The notes under the pieces are model-generated. The model was not told the origin of the DNA. It did no database searches and saw only the letters and a program-made list of their open reading frames with translations. This document shows, piece by piece, positions 52,181 to 61,151 of a DNA stretch of 64,000 nucleotides. Position numbers and translations under genes: made by a program. Source of the stretch: Terriglobia bacterium. GTDB taxonomy: Bacteria > Acidobacteriota > Terriglobia > Terriglobales > Acidobacteriaceae. Every line of letters begins with the position of its first letter. The stretch's first letter is position 1. The stretch spans positions 62,001-126,000 of the forward strand of contig JAIQGL010000030.1 of assembly GCA_020072585.1 (NCBI GenBank), read 5' to 3'.

Positions 52181-52675
52181 ATGGCCTTGATTGTCAAATC
52201 GTCTGCTTTGCATGGAGCTGGGGTGTACACCACGGCCCCCGTTAAAAAGGGCGCTCACGTTCTTGAATACACCGGCCCTCGCCTCACTTCAAAAGCATGC
52301 GAAGGCATGTACTCAGACACAGAGGTTACATACCTCTTTGCCATGGACGATGGCGACACGATCATTGATGGTTTCGGAATCGCAGCTTTTGTGAACCATA
52401 CCTGTGATCCCAACTGTGAGACCGATCAAATTGACAATCGCATCTGGATCATCGCCGCGCGCGATATTGAGGCCGGAGAAGAGCTCACCTACGACTACAA
52501 CCTGTTTGACGGCGACCCCGGTGAGAAAGCGCCTTGCTACTGCGGCCTGAAGGGCTGCCGGGAAACAATGTTTTCCACGGAAGAAGTTGCCCGCCAGAAA
52601 AAGATCCTGCGCCAGCGGAAAAAACGCAGAGCAGCAGCCCGCTTGCGGCGGCAAAAAGCCCGCAACTCAGCCTAG
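52181..52675 (+). CDS. SET-domain protein (putative lysine methyltransferase)
   Basis: This 164-aa protein consists almost wholly of a SET domain: SALHGAGVYTTAPVKKGAHV, EYTG, FVNHTCDPNCETD (the NHxCxPN knot motif), EAGEELTYDYN with the catalytic Tyr, and a post-SET-like CYCGLKGCR cysteine set. A basic tail (KKILRQRKKRRAAARLRRQK) follows. It would transfer methyl groups from S-adenosylmethionine to lysines of an unknown protein. Bacterial SET proteins are scattered and probably acquired from eukaryotes or chlamydiae-like sources. It lies 23 bp after the preceding gene. Confidence 0.85.
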   Translation: MALIVKSSALHGAGVYTTAPVKKGAHVLEYTGPRLTSKACEGMYSDTEVTYLFAMDDGDTIIDGFGIAAFVNHTCDPNCETDQIDNRIWIIAARDIEAGEELTYDYNLFDGDPGEKAPCYCGLKGCRETMFSTEEVARQKKILRQRKKRRAAARLRRQKARNSA

Positions 52676-52682
52676 ACCTGTA

Positions 52683-53447
52683 TCATCTCTGAATTGATGT
52701 TGGCATTGTTGCGCTTATGGATTGGTCCAGCCGGATAACCATGCCTGTTTGCGCCGGAAGATTCACATCTTTGCCCTTGGTAGCAAGAACGTAGCCGCCG
52801 CCGGCAAGCGCGCCGATGGCCAGCCCTTTCAGCGGACCGCCAAAAATCGATCCAGCAACCGCGCCCGCGCCAATACCCACATCTTTACTGCGCGTGCCTG
52901 GCTGGCCCCGGCCCTCTTCATTGGCTTTTTTGGTGTTCTTGCCGCTGGTATCGTGAACTGAAATCAAAGTAGCTATTAGCGGAAGGGTTTGCCCGTTGGG
53001 CAGCACCACATCGCGGAAACGCAAGCTGAGTTTGCCTTTGCCGCGAAGGGCCGCCAGCGTTTTGCCATCATCTGCATCTGCAACCTCTCCCTCAATCCGT
53101 GAGCCACTGGGAATGACATCCAAGCCATTATTCGCATGCACCGGGTCGCTAACGGTCGCCGTGAAGCGGTCGCCGGGCTTTGAAGTTCTGTTAGAAAGAG
53201 GCGTATCCAGAGTGGCATGAATCTCCGTTCCGGCAGATACTCCATCGGCCACCCCGGGTGAGATTGCAGGAGTACTCTGCGTGGGCCAGTTCTGCCCGGA
53301 ATTCGAAGTTGCAGGCTGATTCAGGCTGGATGGTTGGCTTACTGCCGGAGGCTGATTGGGACTGTTGCTGCCGCCTGCCGGCGTTTGGGCGACCACCGCC
53401 CCAGCAACCACCGCGAACAGCACCAGTGTGGCTGCCCTGCTCGTCAT
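52683..53447 (-). CDS. Exported conserved protein with glycine-zipper-like segment
   Basis: The start is the ATG at 53447 (254 aa), 8 nt after AGGAGG; the ORF-track GTG two codons upstream overlaps that site. It has a signal peptide (MTSRAATLVLFAVVAGAVVA), then a Pro/Ser/Asn-rich linker. A beta-rich domain (SAGTEIHATLDTPLSNRTSK PGDRFTATV...IPSGSRIEGEV) of a kind frequent in Acidobacteriota follows, then a Gly/Ala-rich segment (GIGAGAVAGSIFGGPLKGLA) that could insert in a membrane. It is probably an envelope protein. It is convergent with the SET gene with only 7 bp between stops. Confidence 0.65.
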   Translation of the reverse strand: MTSRAATLVLFAVVAGAVVAQTPAGGSNSPNQPPAVSQPSSLNQPATSNSGQNWPTQSTPAISPGVADGVSAGTEIHATLDTPLSNRTSKPGDRFTATVSDPVHANNGLDVIPSGSRIEGEVADADDGKTLAALRGKGKLSLRFRDVVLPNGQTLPLIATLISVHDTSGKNTKKANEEGRGQPGTRSKDVGIGAGAVAGSIFGGPLKGLAIGALAGGGYVLATKGKDVNLPAQTGMVIRLDQSISATMPTSIQR

Positions 53448-53615
53448 GAACACCCCTCCTGAATTGCACTAACGTTGTGAGAGGCCATGAAAGAGTAACG
53501 GGTTGGCCTCGGTCAGCCTACTTTTTTCTCTGAATGAGCATCTCTGTTAGGAACAGAATGTCGCCGTATAACACGTTATAATCAGTTTTGATCTTTACCG
53601 TTACAGGAGTTCAAT

Positions 53616-53993
53616 TTGACATTGAATGGCCAGCCTTCCAAACCCCGAGTCTTGGTGGTGGACGACGAGCGCGTGATCGCAGATACCCTGGCAATTATCC
53701 TTAACCAGAACGGCTTTGACGCCTCAGCGGTCTACACTGGGACTGCGGCCGTGGACCGTGCGCGCGATACCAAACCTGATTTGATCATCAGCGATGTCAT
53801 CATGCCCGATATGGATGGGATTGAGGCGGCAATCCGTATCCGCCAACTCCTGCCCGGCTGCAAGATTCTTCTGTTCTCAGGACAGGCCGCGACTGCGGAC
53901 CTGCTGGAAAAAGCCCGCGCCCGGGGCCATGAATTTGAGATCCTGGCAAAACCTGTCCATCCACAGGACCTGCTCGCCAAGCTAAGGAATTAA
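53616..53993 (+). CDS. Single-domain response regulator
   Basis: This 125-aa receiver domain starts with TTG after CAGGAG. The conserved residues are D16/D17 (VVDDERV), phosphoacceptor D60 (ISDVIMPDMDG), S88 (LFSG) and K112 (AKPVHP). No output domain or adjacent kinase. A TATAAT lies at 53577-53582, about 35 nt upstream. It is distinct in sequence from the receiver at 47.7 kb. Confidence 0.85.
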   Translation: MTLNGQPSKPRVLVVDDERVIADTLAIILNQNGFDASAVYTGTAAVDRARDTKPDLIISDVIMPDMDGIEAAIRIRQLLPGCKILLFSGQAATADLLEKARARGHEFEILAKPVHPQDLLAKLRN

Positions 53994-54079
53994 ATTTCAA
54001 CCTCAAGGGATACGAGGGGTCACAAAAGATCATCTGGGTTTACGGCTTACTCCTTTGTGTTCCTTCGTGTCCCTTGCGG

Positions 54080-54679
54080 CTAAAGTTCCCTGCGTCCTTC
54101 CATCGCCTTCAGCATCGTCACTTCGTCGGCATATTCAATATCGCTGCCCGCTGGGATCCCCGTTGCAATCCGAGTGACCTTCACGCCGGGCCGCTTCAGC
54201 AGCCCCGTTAGATGTACTGCGGTGGCTTCGCCTTCAATTGTGGGATTGGTGGCGATAATAACTTCATCCAGGCTGCCGCTCTCAATCCTCTTCATCAATG
54301 AAGGAATACGCAGTTGCTCCGGCCCCACGCCGTGCAATGGTGAGATTGCTCCATGCAGGACGTGATAGACGCCGTTATAAAAGCGCGCCTTCTCAATGGA
54401 AGCGATGTTGGTAGGCTCTTCCACCACGCAGACCAGGCGCTGGTTGCGGGTTGCACTGGTGCAATAGCTGCACGGGTCAACATCCGTGATATTACTGCAT
54501 ACAGAGCAAAGATGAAGTTTTTCTTTAAGGTTGCGGATGGCCCCTGAGAGCGCATCTGCGTCTTCGCCACTGGAGCGCAGGATGTGAAAAGCCATGCGCT
54601 GAGCGCTCTTACCGCCGACGCCGGGAAGCTTTTTCAGTTCGTCAATCAGTCGAGCCATGGGCTCGGCAAACTTTGCCAC
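54080..54679 (-). CDS. recR: Recombination protein RecR
   Basis: This 199-aa protein has the usual RecR length. It carries an N-terminal helix-hairpin-helix ([20 protein letters not shown]), a C4 zinc finger ([16 protein letters not shown]), a Toprim domain ([15 protein letters not shown] ... [10 protein letters not shown]) and a C-terminal Walker-B-like end. It acts with RecO and RecF to load RecA at gaps. It is the last gene of dnaX-ybaB-recR, 8 nt after ybaB. Confidence 0.97.
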   Translation of the reverse strand: MAKFAEPMARLIDELKKLPGVGGKSAQRMAFHILRSSGEDADALSGAIRNLKEKLHLCSVCSNITDVDPCSYCTSATRNQRLVCVVEEPTNIASIEKARFYNGVYHVLHGAISPLHGVGPEQLRIPSLMKRIESGSLDEVIIATNPTIEGEATAVHLTGLLKRPGVKVTRIATGIPAGSDIEYADEVTMLKAMEGRREL

Positions 54680-54687
54680 ATGTTCCT

Positions 54688-55002
54688 CTAAAGTCCCGGA
54701 ATTCCCATTCCGCCCAGCATTCCGCCCACGGTCGATTGCATCGCCTCGTCGACTTTTTGCCCGGCTGCATTCATGGCTGCCGTGACCAGGTCTTGCAGCA
54801 TTTCAACGTCGCCGGCTTTGACCGCTTCAGGATCGATCCGCGTCTCCAGCACTTTTTTCTGTCCATTCATCTTAATGGTGACAGTACCGCCGCCGGAAGA
54901 AGCCTCAACCACGGTCTGTTTCATCTTGTGTTGCAGGTCCTGCGCCTGCTTCTGCGCATTCTCCAGCATCTCCTGGAACTGGCGTGAATTGAATCCGCCC
55001 AT
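54688..55002 (-). CDS. ybaB: Nucleoid-associated protein YbaB/EbfC
   Basis: This 104-aa protein has an N-terminal helix with [20 protein letters not shown], the central strand [20 protein letters not shown], and an [20 protein letters not shown] helix. It forms a tweezer-like dimer that binds DNA. It lies between dnaX and recR, the conserved arrangement. Confidence 0.95.
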   Translation of the reverse strand: MGGFNSRQFQEMLENAQKQAQDLQHKMKQTVVEASSGGGTVTIKMNGQKKVLETRIDPEAVKAGDVEMLQDLVTAAMNAAGQKVDEAMQSTVGGMLGGMGIPGL

Positions 55003-55010
55003 GGCTTCTC

Positions 55011-56807
55011 CTAGTTCTTCTCGCGATGATCGATTACCGTTCGAATCTCCGCGCCAAATTTTTCTCTCATGCGCTGCACGATCGGATCGTCCGCAGCACG
55101 GCTTCGCGCGCTCACGCCGTTGCGAGGGCGCACAATCGCAGGCGCAGATCCATTGGCATGGGGCTGTGCGCCGCCCGCCAGCGACAGCTTCAAAGCGCGA
55201 CCCGCGGCCGCAGAGGCAGCGGCACTTGCCACCTGCCTTTGCTCTGCACTCACCAGGAAAGGAATCACTGATGCCGGTTTGGCAACGGTGACCACCAGTT
55301 CATTGCCCTGAATTCTTGGTGTACCCTCTGCCAGCGTGGCGGCCAGATTGTCCCCTCCCGGCATGTTCTCCAACGCTGTCAACACATGGCCCAGAATAGT
55401 CGCTGGATCGTCTGATGCCTCAGGTTCTTGTATCGCGACCTCCGTCGCAGTTGCCGTTGTTTGCATTTGAACAGCCGGTTGCTCCGATTCTGGAGTTGGC
55501 GATGCCGCCGACATCTCAGGATCAAAGTTGCGTCCTTTGCGCGCTCGGTCTGCTTCAAAGGGCGAGACGATGCCGGGCTGCCGCGTAGAAGGCACTCCAA
55601 TAGCGGACGCATTCGAAGCTACAGGAGCAGGCCGCACAGCTGGCGCTCTTTGCGTGCCCGTTGTTTGTGGTTCGCCGGCAACCTGGCTCAGGATTTGTTC
55701 CAGCGGCAGAATGCGTTGCGCGTGCACCAGTTTCAACACGCCCAGCTCAAGATGAAATCTCTGTTCCTGGCGATAGCCTAACTCATCAAACGTGCGCAGC
55801 ATGATCTGAAGAAACCGTGCCAGCTCTTCTTCAGAAAATCCGGCGGCAACGCGGCCCACGCGCGCCCGTTCGTCCGTGGAAATCTGAAGCAAGGGAGTAT
55901 TTTCAGTGGCCACTTTGGCTACAACGGCATTGCGCAGAAAACGCACCAACTGCCGGGCAAAGTGCGCCGGGTTATATCCCTCTGTCATCAGCCTGTCCAG
56001 CAGCCGCAGCGCCTCTTCACTTGAGCTGCGGGCAACGGTGCTCATCAGGTCTTCCATCACCTCTGAGCCGACATTCCCTACAAGCCCACGCACCAGCGGA
56101 CCACTGAGCGTGTCACCGCAACAGGCAATCGCCTGGTCCATGATGGAGAGCGCATCGCGCATGGAGCCATCGCCGGCCTCAGCCAGCACCGCCAGGGCTT
56201 CACTATCGGCAGCAATGTTCTCTTTCGCGGCAATCGCTCCCAACTGGCCAACAATCTCGCCAAACTTCACCGCATGAAAGCTGAAATGCTGGCAGCGCGA
56301 GCGGATGGTCTGCGGGATGTCTTCCGCCTGCGTTGTGGCCATCATGAAAATAATATGCGGAGGAGGCTCTTCCAGGGTCTTGAGCAGCGCATTGAAAGCC
56401 GCATCCGTGATCTGATGCGCTTCGTCCAGGATGTAAATCTTGAAGCGGTCACGCGCCGGACGATACCGTGCAGCGTCACGCAATTCGCGGATCTCGTCTA
56501 TGCCGCGGTTTGTGGCGGCGTCAATCTCAATCACATCCACTGAGCTGCCTGCCCGGACTTCCACGCATGACTCGCACACACCACAAGGCTCGGGCGCCGG
56601 CTTGTCATGAGCGCGGCAATTCAGGGCCATAGCCAGAATGCGTGCGATCGTGGTCTTGCCGATGCCCCGGTGGCCGCTGAAAATGTAACCATGCGCAATT
56701 CGCTGCTGCTCGATAGCGTTTTGCAGGGTGCGGGTCACGTGCTCCTGCCCAATCACCTCAGAAAAACGCTGCGGACGATACTTGCGCGCTAAGACCTGAT
56801 AACTCAT
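55011..56807 (-). CDS. dnaX: DNA polymerase III subunit tau/gamma
   Basis: The start is set at the ATG for MSYQVLARKYRPQRFSEVIG (598 aa), the normal DnaX N-terminus; the ORF track adds 23 unsupported residues. It has Walker A GHRGIGKTTIARIL, a zinc module beginning CGVCESC, Walker B ILDEAHQI, sensor/arginine-finger segment EEPPPHIIFMMATT...TIRSRCQHFSF, domain III, and a Pro/Ala-rich linker to a tau-like C-terminus. It is the clamp-loader ATPase organising the replisome. A TATAAT at 56825-56820 lies about 13 nt before the ATG, so the mRNA leader may be very short. It is the first gene of dnaX-ybaB-recR. Confidence 0.95.
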   Translation of the reverse strand: MSYQVLARKYRPQRFSEVIGQEHVTRTLQNAIEQQRIAHGYIFSGHRGIGKTTIARILAMALNCRAHDKPAPEPCGVCESCVEVRAGSSVDVIEIDAATNRGIDEIRELRDAARYRPARDRFKIYILDEAHQITDAAFNALLKTLEEPPPHIIFMMATTQAEDIPQTIRSRCQHFSFHAVKFGEIVGQLGAIAAKENIAADSEALAVLAEAGDGSMRDALSIMDQAIACCGDTLSGPLVRGLVGNVGSEVMEDLMSTVARSSSEEALRLLDRLMTEGYNPAHFARQLVRFLRNAVVAKVATENTPLLQISTDERARVGRVAAGFSEEELARFLQIMLRTFDELGYRQEQRFHLELGVLKLVHAQRILPLEQILSQVAGEPQTTGTQRAPAVRPAPVASNASAIGVPSTRQPGIVSPFEADRARKGRNFDPEMSAASPTPESEQPAVQMQTTATATEVAIQEPEASDDPATILGHVLTALENMPGGDNLAATLAEGTPRIQGNELVVTVAKPASVIPFLVSAEQRQVASAAASAAAGRALKLSLAGGAQPHANGSAPAIVRPRNGVSARSRAADDPIVQRMREKFGAEIRTVIDHREKN

Positions 56808-56898
56808 GCTGGAATCTAGATTATACCCTTGCCGGAGGAAGAGATTTTCAACAGGCAAAGCCCGAGGACGTGCCACGCAGATTTCTTCTCTCTATTTG

Positions 56899-57564
56899 TC
56901 AGCGACTTGCAGACTTCGCAGGCTTTACGGCTGGTTCCTGGACTGAAGCGTTCACGCCTGACCACACCAATCGATGAAAAGCGCTGTCCATCTCCGCCGC
57001 GGAAACCGGCATTCCGCGATCAACCCACCAGCTAAGTGATGAAAACAACGCGCCTGCAAGCGCGTGCGCCGCTGCTGTGAACTGCCCAGGCTTAGTTCCC
57101 TTTGCCGTGCTCAATTTCATGAGCCGCTGCTGAATCGCGCGCGCAAACTGTCCCTGCCCCAGTTCCATCACATCATGGACCTTACCGGATGCCACCAGCG
57201 CTTCGCGGAAAATCTTTACCTCTGCAATGTGAGAAAACAGCTCTCGCACCGGCGCAACACGATTTGACTGTTCACCGCTTCGCTCGAGCATGCTGGACAT
57301 CATCTCCCAGAAATCCTCTACGTCACTGAGAAACAGATCGTCTTTATCACGATAATGCGTATAGAAAGTTGAACGCCCTACTTCAGCGCGGTCAAGCACG
57401 TCCTGCACCGTGATGGATTTGAATGGCCTCTCATGCATCAGTTCTACCAGCGCATCGCCCAGAGCGTCTCGTGTCCGGCGTGGGCGGCGGTCCATCTTTG
57501 GTTTTGCTTTTGGCTTTGCCGTGGACGCGGGCTTTGCCTTGGATGTCGGCTTCTTTCCGGACAT
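56899..57564 (-). CDS. TetR-family transcriptional regulator
   Basis: In this 221-aa protein a Lys/Ala/Pro-rich N-terminal tail (about 1-25) precedes the TetR HTH (RDALGDALVELMHERPFKSI TVQDVLDRAEVGRSTFYTHY RDKDDLF). The C-terminal ligand domain is helical and divergent. It is transcribed divergently from a membrane-protein gene, with a dyad between them, so it probably represses that gene. Ligand unknown. Confidence 0.88.
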   Translation of the reverse strand: MSGKKPTSKAKPASTAKPKAKPKMDRRPRRTRDALGDALVELMHERPFKSITVQDVLDRAEVGRSTFYTHYRDKDDLFLSDVEDFWEMMSSMLERSGEQSNRVAPVRELFSHIAEVKIFREALVASGKVHDVMELGQGQFARAIQQRLMKLSTAKGTKPGQFTAAAHALAGALFSSLSWWVDRGMPVSAAEMDSAFHRLVWSGVNASVQEPAVKPAKSASR

Positions 57565-57602
57565 TACATGCCCCTTTGTTCAGTTACAGCATATTTCCCG
57601 CA

Positions 57603-57620
57603 ATGCCATATTGACGGCAT
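57603..57620. promoter_or_regulatory. Candidate TetR operator
   Basis: ATGCC-atattgac-GGCAT is an interrupted dyad in the gap between the divergent TetR and membrane-protein genes. TetR-type operators are usually dyads of this kind. Confidence 0.35.
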
Positions 57621-57646
57621 GGCGTTTCAACTCTAAGTTCAAACGC

Positions 57647-58300
57647 ATGGCAGACAATCGCATGAGCGGCATGGCGCTGATTGCAGGAATGGCCGGATCA
57701 ATTATAACGATGGCTTTTCATCCGACCGGACACGATCTGGTTACTCCCGAACATTCAGCATCCATGATGCAGCTGAATGTAGTTGTTCATTCGCTGGCTC
57801 TGGTGTGCATACCGATCCTGTTCATGGGTGCTCTTGGTCTTACGCAACGGCTGGCCTCACCTAACAGGCTTGCACTGGCCGGGCTGGTGCTGTTCGGATT
57901 TGCCGAAGTCGCGGTCATGATTGCGGCTGTGGCAAGCGGACTGGTGGCTCCGGGGCTCTTTCACCACATGGCTGCAGATCCTGGCATGGCCGACATTTGG
58001 CGCGCCGTTCTCACACTGAACGGCCATCTGAACCAGGCATTCGCTCAGGTATATGTGGTTGCTTCATCGGCCGCAATTGTGCTCTGGTCGGCAGCTATTC
58101 TCCGCTCCGGCACTTTCTCACGGCCACTTGGACTTTATGGCTGCATTCTCGGGCCGCTCACTGTGATTGCAGTTCTTTCCGGCCATATCAGGCTCAATGT
58201 ACACGGCTTCGGCCTGGTCATTCTGGGTCAGGCGCTGTGGCTGATCACAGCAGGTGTGCTGCTCTGCAAAGAAGAGCCAGCTCAGTCCGCGTCAAAGTAA
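57647..58300 (+). CDS. Multi-pass membrane protein
   Basis: The ATG at 57647 (217 aa) is taken as the start; the ORF-track extension overlaps the TetR gene. About six hydrophobic helices are visible (for example MALIAGMAGSIITMAF, LALVCIPILFMGALGL, LALAGLVLFGFAEVAVMIAA, VLWSAAILRSG, LGPLTVIAVLSG, LVILGQALWLITAGVLL). No transporter or enzyme motif was recognised. Divergence from the TetR gene suggests it is that regulator's target, perhaps for efflux or stress response. Confidence 0.65.
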   Translation: MADNRMSGMALIAGMAGSIITMAFHPTGHDLVTPEHSASMMQLNVVVHSLALVCIPILFMGALGLTQRLASPNRLALAGLVLFGFAEVAVMIAAVASGLVAPGLFHHMAADPGMADIWRAVLTLNGHLNQAFAQVYVVASSAAIVLWSAAILRSGTFSRPLGLYGCILGPLTVIAVLSGHIRLNVHGFGLVILGQALWLITAGVLLCKEEPAQSASK

Positions 58301-58776
58301 GATCTCATTAACTTGATTACGAGTGATTAAGCCACAGCCGTTCTTTCCGGCTTATCTCCCAGATCACAATCTTCATGCCCACGTCGGCAAGTGCTGTGAG
58401 CTCCTTGCACTTTTTTTTGAGAGCTCCGCGAAAAACTTCATCGCAGAGACACCCTGTCTTTTGCCTTTGCATCTCACCGAATAACCCAAATGAAAGGTTG
58501 CATCTATCATGAGCGAAGCTGCACGCGTTCCTTTACAGAATGCCAAGGCCACCACGACAGGTTATTCACCGCATTCCGGTGGAGTGCATTGATTACCGGA
58601 AGTGCGTTTGCCTTAGCTGGTTTATCCCGCCGTTCCAAAGCAAGTCTGGCTTTTGCAGCCGGCGGCTGATCTTTCTCTCTATTACATCGCAACTCGGCAC
58701 CCACGAGTCTTCGGCGTGGATTTATTCAAACTTTTTCTCAAAGCGTTACGCAAATATCTTTGAAAGGATTTTTAAA
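58301..58776. other. Intergenic region, no gene supported
   Basis: This region of about 475 bases lies upstream of the DJ-1/PfpI gene. A tiny ORF (MSEAARVPLQNAKATTTGYS..., 27 codons, from 58509) and the ORF-track extension of the next gene lack supporting features. A ribosome-binding site (GAAAGGA) sits at its right end. Confidence 0.4.
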
Positions 58777-59346
58777 ATGGCAAACGATAATTTGAAAGGC
58801 AAAAAAGTAGCAATTCTGGTAACGGACGGCTTCGAGCAGGTGGAGCTTCTCCAGCCTCGCGAGGCATTGGACCAAGCAGGCGCAGAAACAAAGGTCGTCT
58901 CACTCAAGCAAGGTCCGGTAAAAGGCTGGGACATGACCAAATGGGGCAAGGAGGTTCCGTCCGATCTCACGCTTGACAACGCGCGGGCCAGCGACTTTGA
59001 TGCGCTGCTCCTTCCCGGCGGCGTGATCAACCCTGACAAACTACGCATAGAACCGAAGGCAGTCGCGTTCGTAAAGTCATTCTTTGACGCGAATAAACCT
59101 GTGGCCGCGATCTGCCATGGCCCATGGACGATCATTGAGGCCGGGGTTGCTCATGGCCGCAAGATCGCTTCCTGGCCTTCTCTTAAAACTGATCTTCGGA
59201 ACGCAGGGGCCGAGTGGATCGACAAAGAAGCGGTCACCGACGGCAATCTGGTTACAGCCCGGAAGCCTGATGATATCCCGGCGTTCAATCGCGCAATGAT
59301 TGAGTTGTTCAGCGGAAAAACCAAACAGGAACGTCCCGCAGCCTGA
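58777..59346 (+). CDS. DJ-1/PfpI family protein (intracellular protease/deglycase-like)
   Basis: The ATG at 58777 (189 aa) follows GAAAGGA; the 79-residue upstream extension in the ORF track is spurious. It shows the DJ-1/PfpI fold with catalytic E20 (DGFEQVEL), the nucleophile elbow AICHGPW (C113, H114) and LLLPGGVINPDKLR. Relatives include YhbO and PfpI, involved in glyoxal/methylglyoxal stress and protein repair. Single gene with its own leader. Confidence 0.88.
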   Translation: MANDNLKGKKVAILVTDGFEQVELLQPREALDQAGAETKVVSLKQGPVKGWDMTKWGKEVPSDLTLDNARASDFDALLLPGGVINPDKLRIEPKAVAFVKSFFDANKPVAAICHGPWTIIEAGVAHGRKIASWPSLKTDLRNAGAEWIDKEAVTDGNLVTARKPDDIPAFNRAMIELFSGKTKQERPAA

Positions 59347-59408
59347 TGAGAGAATTTTGGTGCTCCTAAAAAGAGTCATCATTCAATCTGCCGTGCTGGA
59401 ATGTATGG

Positions 59409-59432
59409 GGGCCGTCATTGCTGGCGGCCCCA
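59409..59432. terminator. GC-rich hairpin after the DJ-1/PfpI gene
   Basis: GGGGCCG...CGGCCCC forms a 7-bp stem with a 10-nt loop, about 60 nt after the stop. A weak T-containing tract follows. It is a possible terminator. Confidence 0.3.
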
Positions 59433-59509
59433 TTGAATTGACAACCTCGCTTAAGAACTCGATACTTGAAACTTCTTCGATATTTGAAGAGCTTTAAGGA
59501 GGTCGATCG

Positions 59510-60250
59510 ATGGCTCCCCCACTCCACTCCCAGCGTTTTCCCAATGAAAGCACGGCTTATCGCGAGACCCGGAACCAGCTTCTTGAAGCTGAAATCGCGT
59601 TGCGCAGGAACATTGAAGAGGTTGCCGCGCTTCGCCGCAAACTTCCTCTGGGCGGCGAAATCCCGGAAGATTATGTATTCGAGGAAGGCGCTGCCGATCT
59701 CAACGACGCAAAGACCGCGCGCAAGACACGCTTGTCAGAACTCTTTGCTCCCGGTAAAGACACGCTTGCTATTTACAGCTACATGTTTGGCCCGCAAATG
59801 AAAGAGCCTTGTGTTTCCTGCACCTCGATCCTTGACGGGTTGAACGGCACTGCGCCACACATACGGCAGCGGATGAATTTCGCCGTGGCCGCAAAGTCAC
59901 CATTGGCAAGGATTCGCGAAGTCGCGCGGAACCGCGGCTGGAACAACCTGCGGTTGCTTTCCTCGGCCGGCAATACCTACAACCGTGATTACCACGGCGA
60001 ATCTCCCAAGGGCGATCAACTGCCGTCGCTCAACATATTTGTGCGGCGCGACGGGAAAATCCATCACTTCTATCACAGTGAGCTCTTGTTTGCGCCCCAG
60101 GAACCGGGCATGGATGGCCGCCACGTCGACATGATCTGGCCGCTCTGGAACATGTTTGATTACACGCCGGAAGGACGCGGAACGGACTGGTATCCAAGGC
60201 TGAGTTACGGCGAGCCGGACGAATACTACCAAATCAAGAAAGCACGCTAA
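59510..60250 (+). CDS. DUF899 family thioredoxin-like protein
   Basis: This 246-aa protein starts at an ATG with AAGGAGG upstream. The family pattern is evident: N-terminal helix (YRETRNQLLEAEIALRRNIE EVAALRR), P-L-GG, LFAPGKDTLAIYSYMFGPQM, then CVSCTSILDGLNGT (the CxxC-like site), and the C-terminal SSAGNTYNRDYHGE...NIFVRRDG...HFYHSEL. DUF899 proteins have a thioredoxin-like fold and unknown substrate. Single-gene unit ending before a strong terminator. Confidence 0.88.
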   Translation: MAPPLHSQRFPNESTAYRETRNQLLEAEIALRRNIEEVAALRRKLPLGGEIPEDYVFEEGAADLNDAKTARKTRLSELFAPGKDTLAIYSYMFGPQMKEPCVSCTSILDGLNGTAPHIRQRMNFAVAAKSPLARIREVARNRGWNNLRLLSSAGNTYNRDYHGESPKGDQLPSLNIFVRRDGKIHHFYHSELLFAPQEPGMDGRHVDMIWPLWNMFDYTPEGRGTDWYPRLSYGEPDEYYQIKKAR

Positions 60251-60360
60251 AAAATCGCAAGAAACGCCGAAGGGGACGCCACGGGCAGACGCAAGCGATA
60301 AGTAGCTCTTCCGGCAGGGGGGATCCCAACCGCTCATGCATGATGGCAGATTCTAACAAC

Positions 60361-60390
60361 AAACCCGCTGGGCACTTGCCCAGCGGGTTT
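60361..60390. terminator. Bidirectional terminator between DUF899 gene and hpf
   Basis: AAACCCGCTGGGC-ACTT-GCCCAGCGGGTTT is a 13-bp perfect stem followed by GTTT and preceded by A-rich sequence, placed between convergent genes. Confidence 0.85.
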
Positions 60391-60414
60391 GTTTAAGGCA
60401 AAGCGACAGAAATG

Positions 60415-61020
60415 TTAGGGCGCTTCGATCAACTCCATCTTTCCGTCACGTTTACGATGCAAAACCTTGACTTTGCCTTGCAGATCGCGAAAAACGAATA
60501 CCTCACGGTCGCGAAACTCGGCTTCCTTCACTGCTTCTTCGAGCGTCAGGGGTTTGTAAGAGACGGAATTGGAGCTCTTGACTACGTGCGTTTCTGTGAC
60601 TTTCACCACGCTGGGGAAACTGTGGACTTTCACAGGAACGGCTGTAGTCATGTCACCGTTGACCGCAATCGCAATATTGGTTTCCTCCGGCGCTCCACCG
60701 GCCATCTCCATCTTCTTGCGCGCCTGGCGCTTCTTGCTCTTCCACCGCGTCTTGTACTTCACCGCCTGGCGTTCAATACGGTCCAGTGACGCTCCAATAG
60801 CGGTAACCATCTCCGGGGCCTCAGAGAGCCCCACAATGGACGGGTGGTTGCGCACCGTAATCGTGATCTCAGCAATATGGCGTCTCTTTGCCACGGACAG
60901 GATCACGTGCGCTTCAAAATTGCTGCCTAAGATTTTTTGGATTTTTTCCAGCCCGCCTTCGACCTGCTTGCGGGTGATAGGAGTGATTTCAAACTGCCGG
61001 CCAGTATATTCGACGTTCAT
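60415..61020 (-). CDS. hpf: Ribosome hibernation promoting factor, long form
   Basis: This 201-aa protein has the S30AE/RaiA-like domain at residues about 1-100 (MNVEYTGRQFEITPITRKQV ... ITVRNHPSIVG) and the C-terminal dimerisation domain of long HPF at about 150-198 (YKPLTLEEAVKEAEFRDREV FVFRD). Such proteins pair 70S ribosomes into inactive 100S dimers in starvation. It lies downstream of rpoN on the same strand, a common arrangement (lptB-rpoN-hpf). Confidence 0.93.
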   Translation of the reverse strand: MNVEYTGRQFEITPITRKQVEGGLEKIQKILGSNFEAHVILSVAKRRHIAEITITVRNHPSIVGLSEAPEMVTAIGASLDRIERQAVKYKTRWKSKKRQARKKMEMAGGAPEETNIAIAVNGDMTTAVPVKVHSFPSVVKVTETHVVKSSNSVSYKPLTLEEAVKEAEFRDREVFVFRDLQGKVKVLHRKRDGKMELIEAP

Positions 61021-61151
61021 TGACTCCCTCCTAAGTTGGGTCCAACTTCAAGAGTCGTCTGTCCGGGTGCCTGGGAGGTTACGGCACGGGTACAGGCGGC
61101 TTTTTAACGTCTACCCGAAAACGCCGGCACGGATACGGCCGCGCTTTCGCT

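Noticed and set aside
56808-56898. Possible SRP RNA upstream of dnaX
   Set aside because: In many bacteria an SRP RNA gene lies here, but the gap is only about 90 bp and shows no SRP Alu or S-domain motif.
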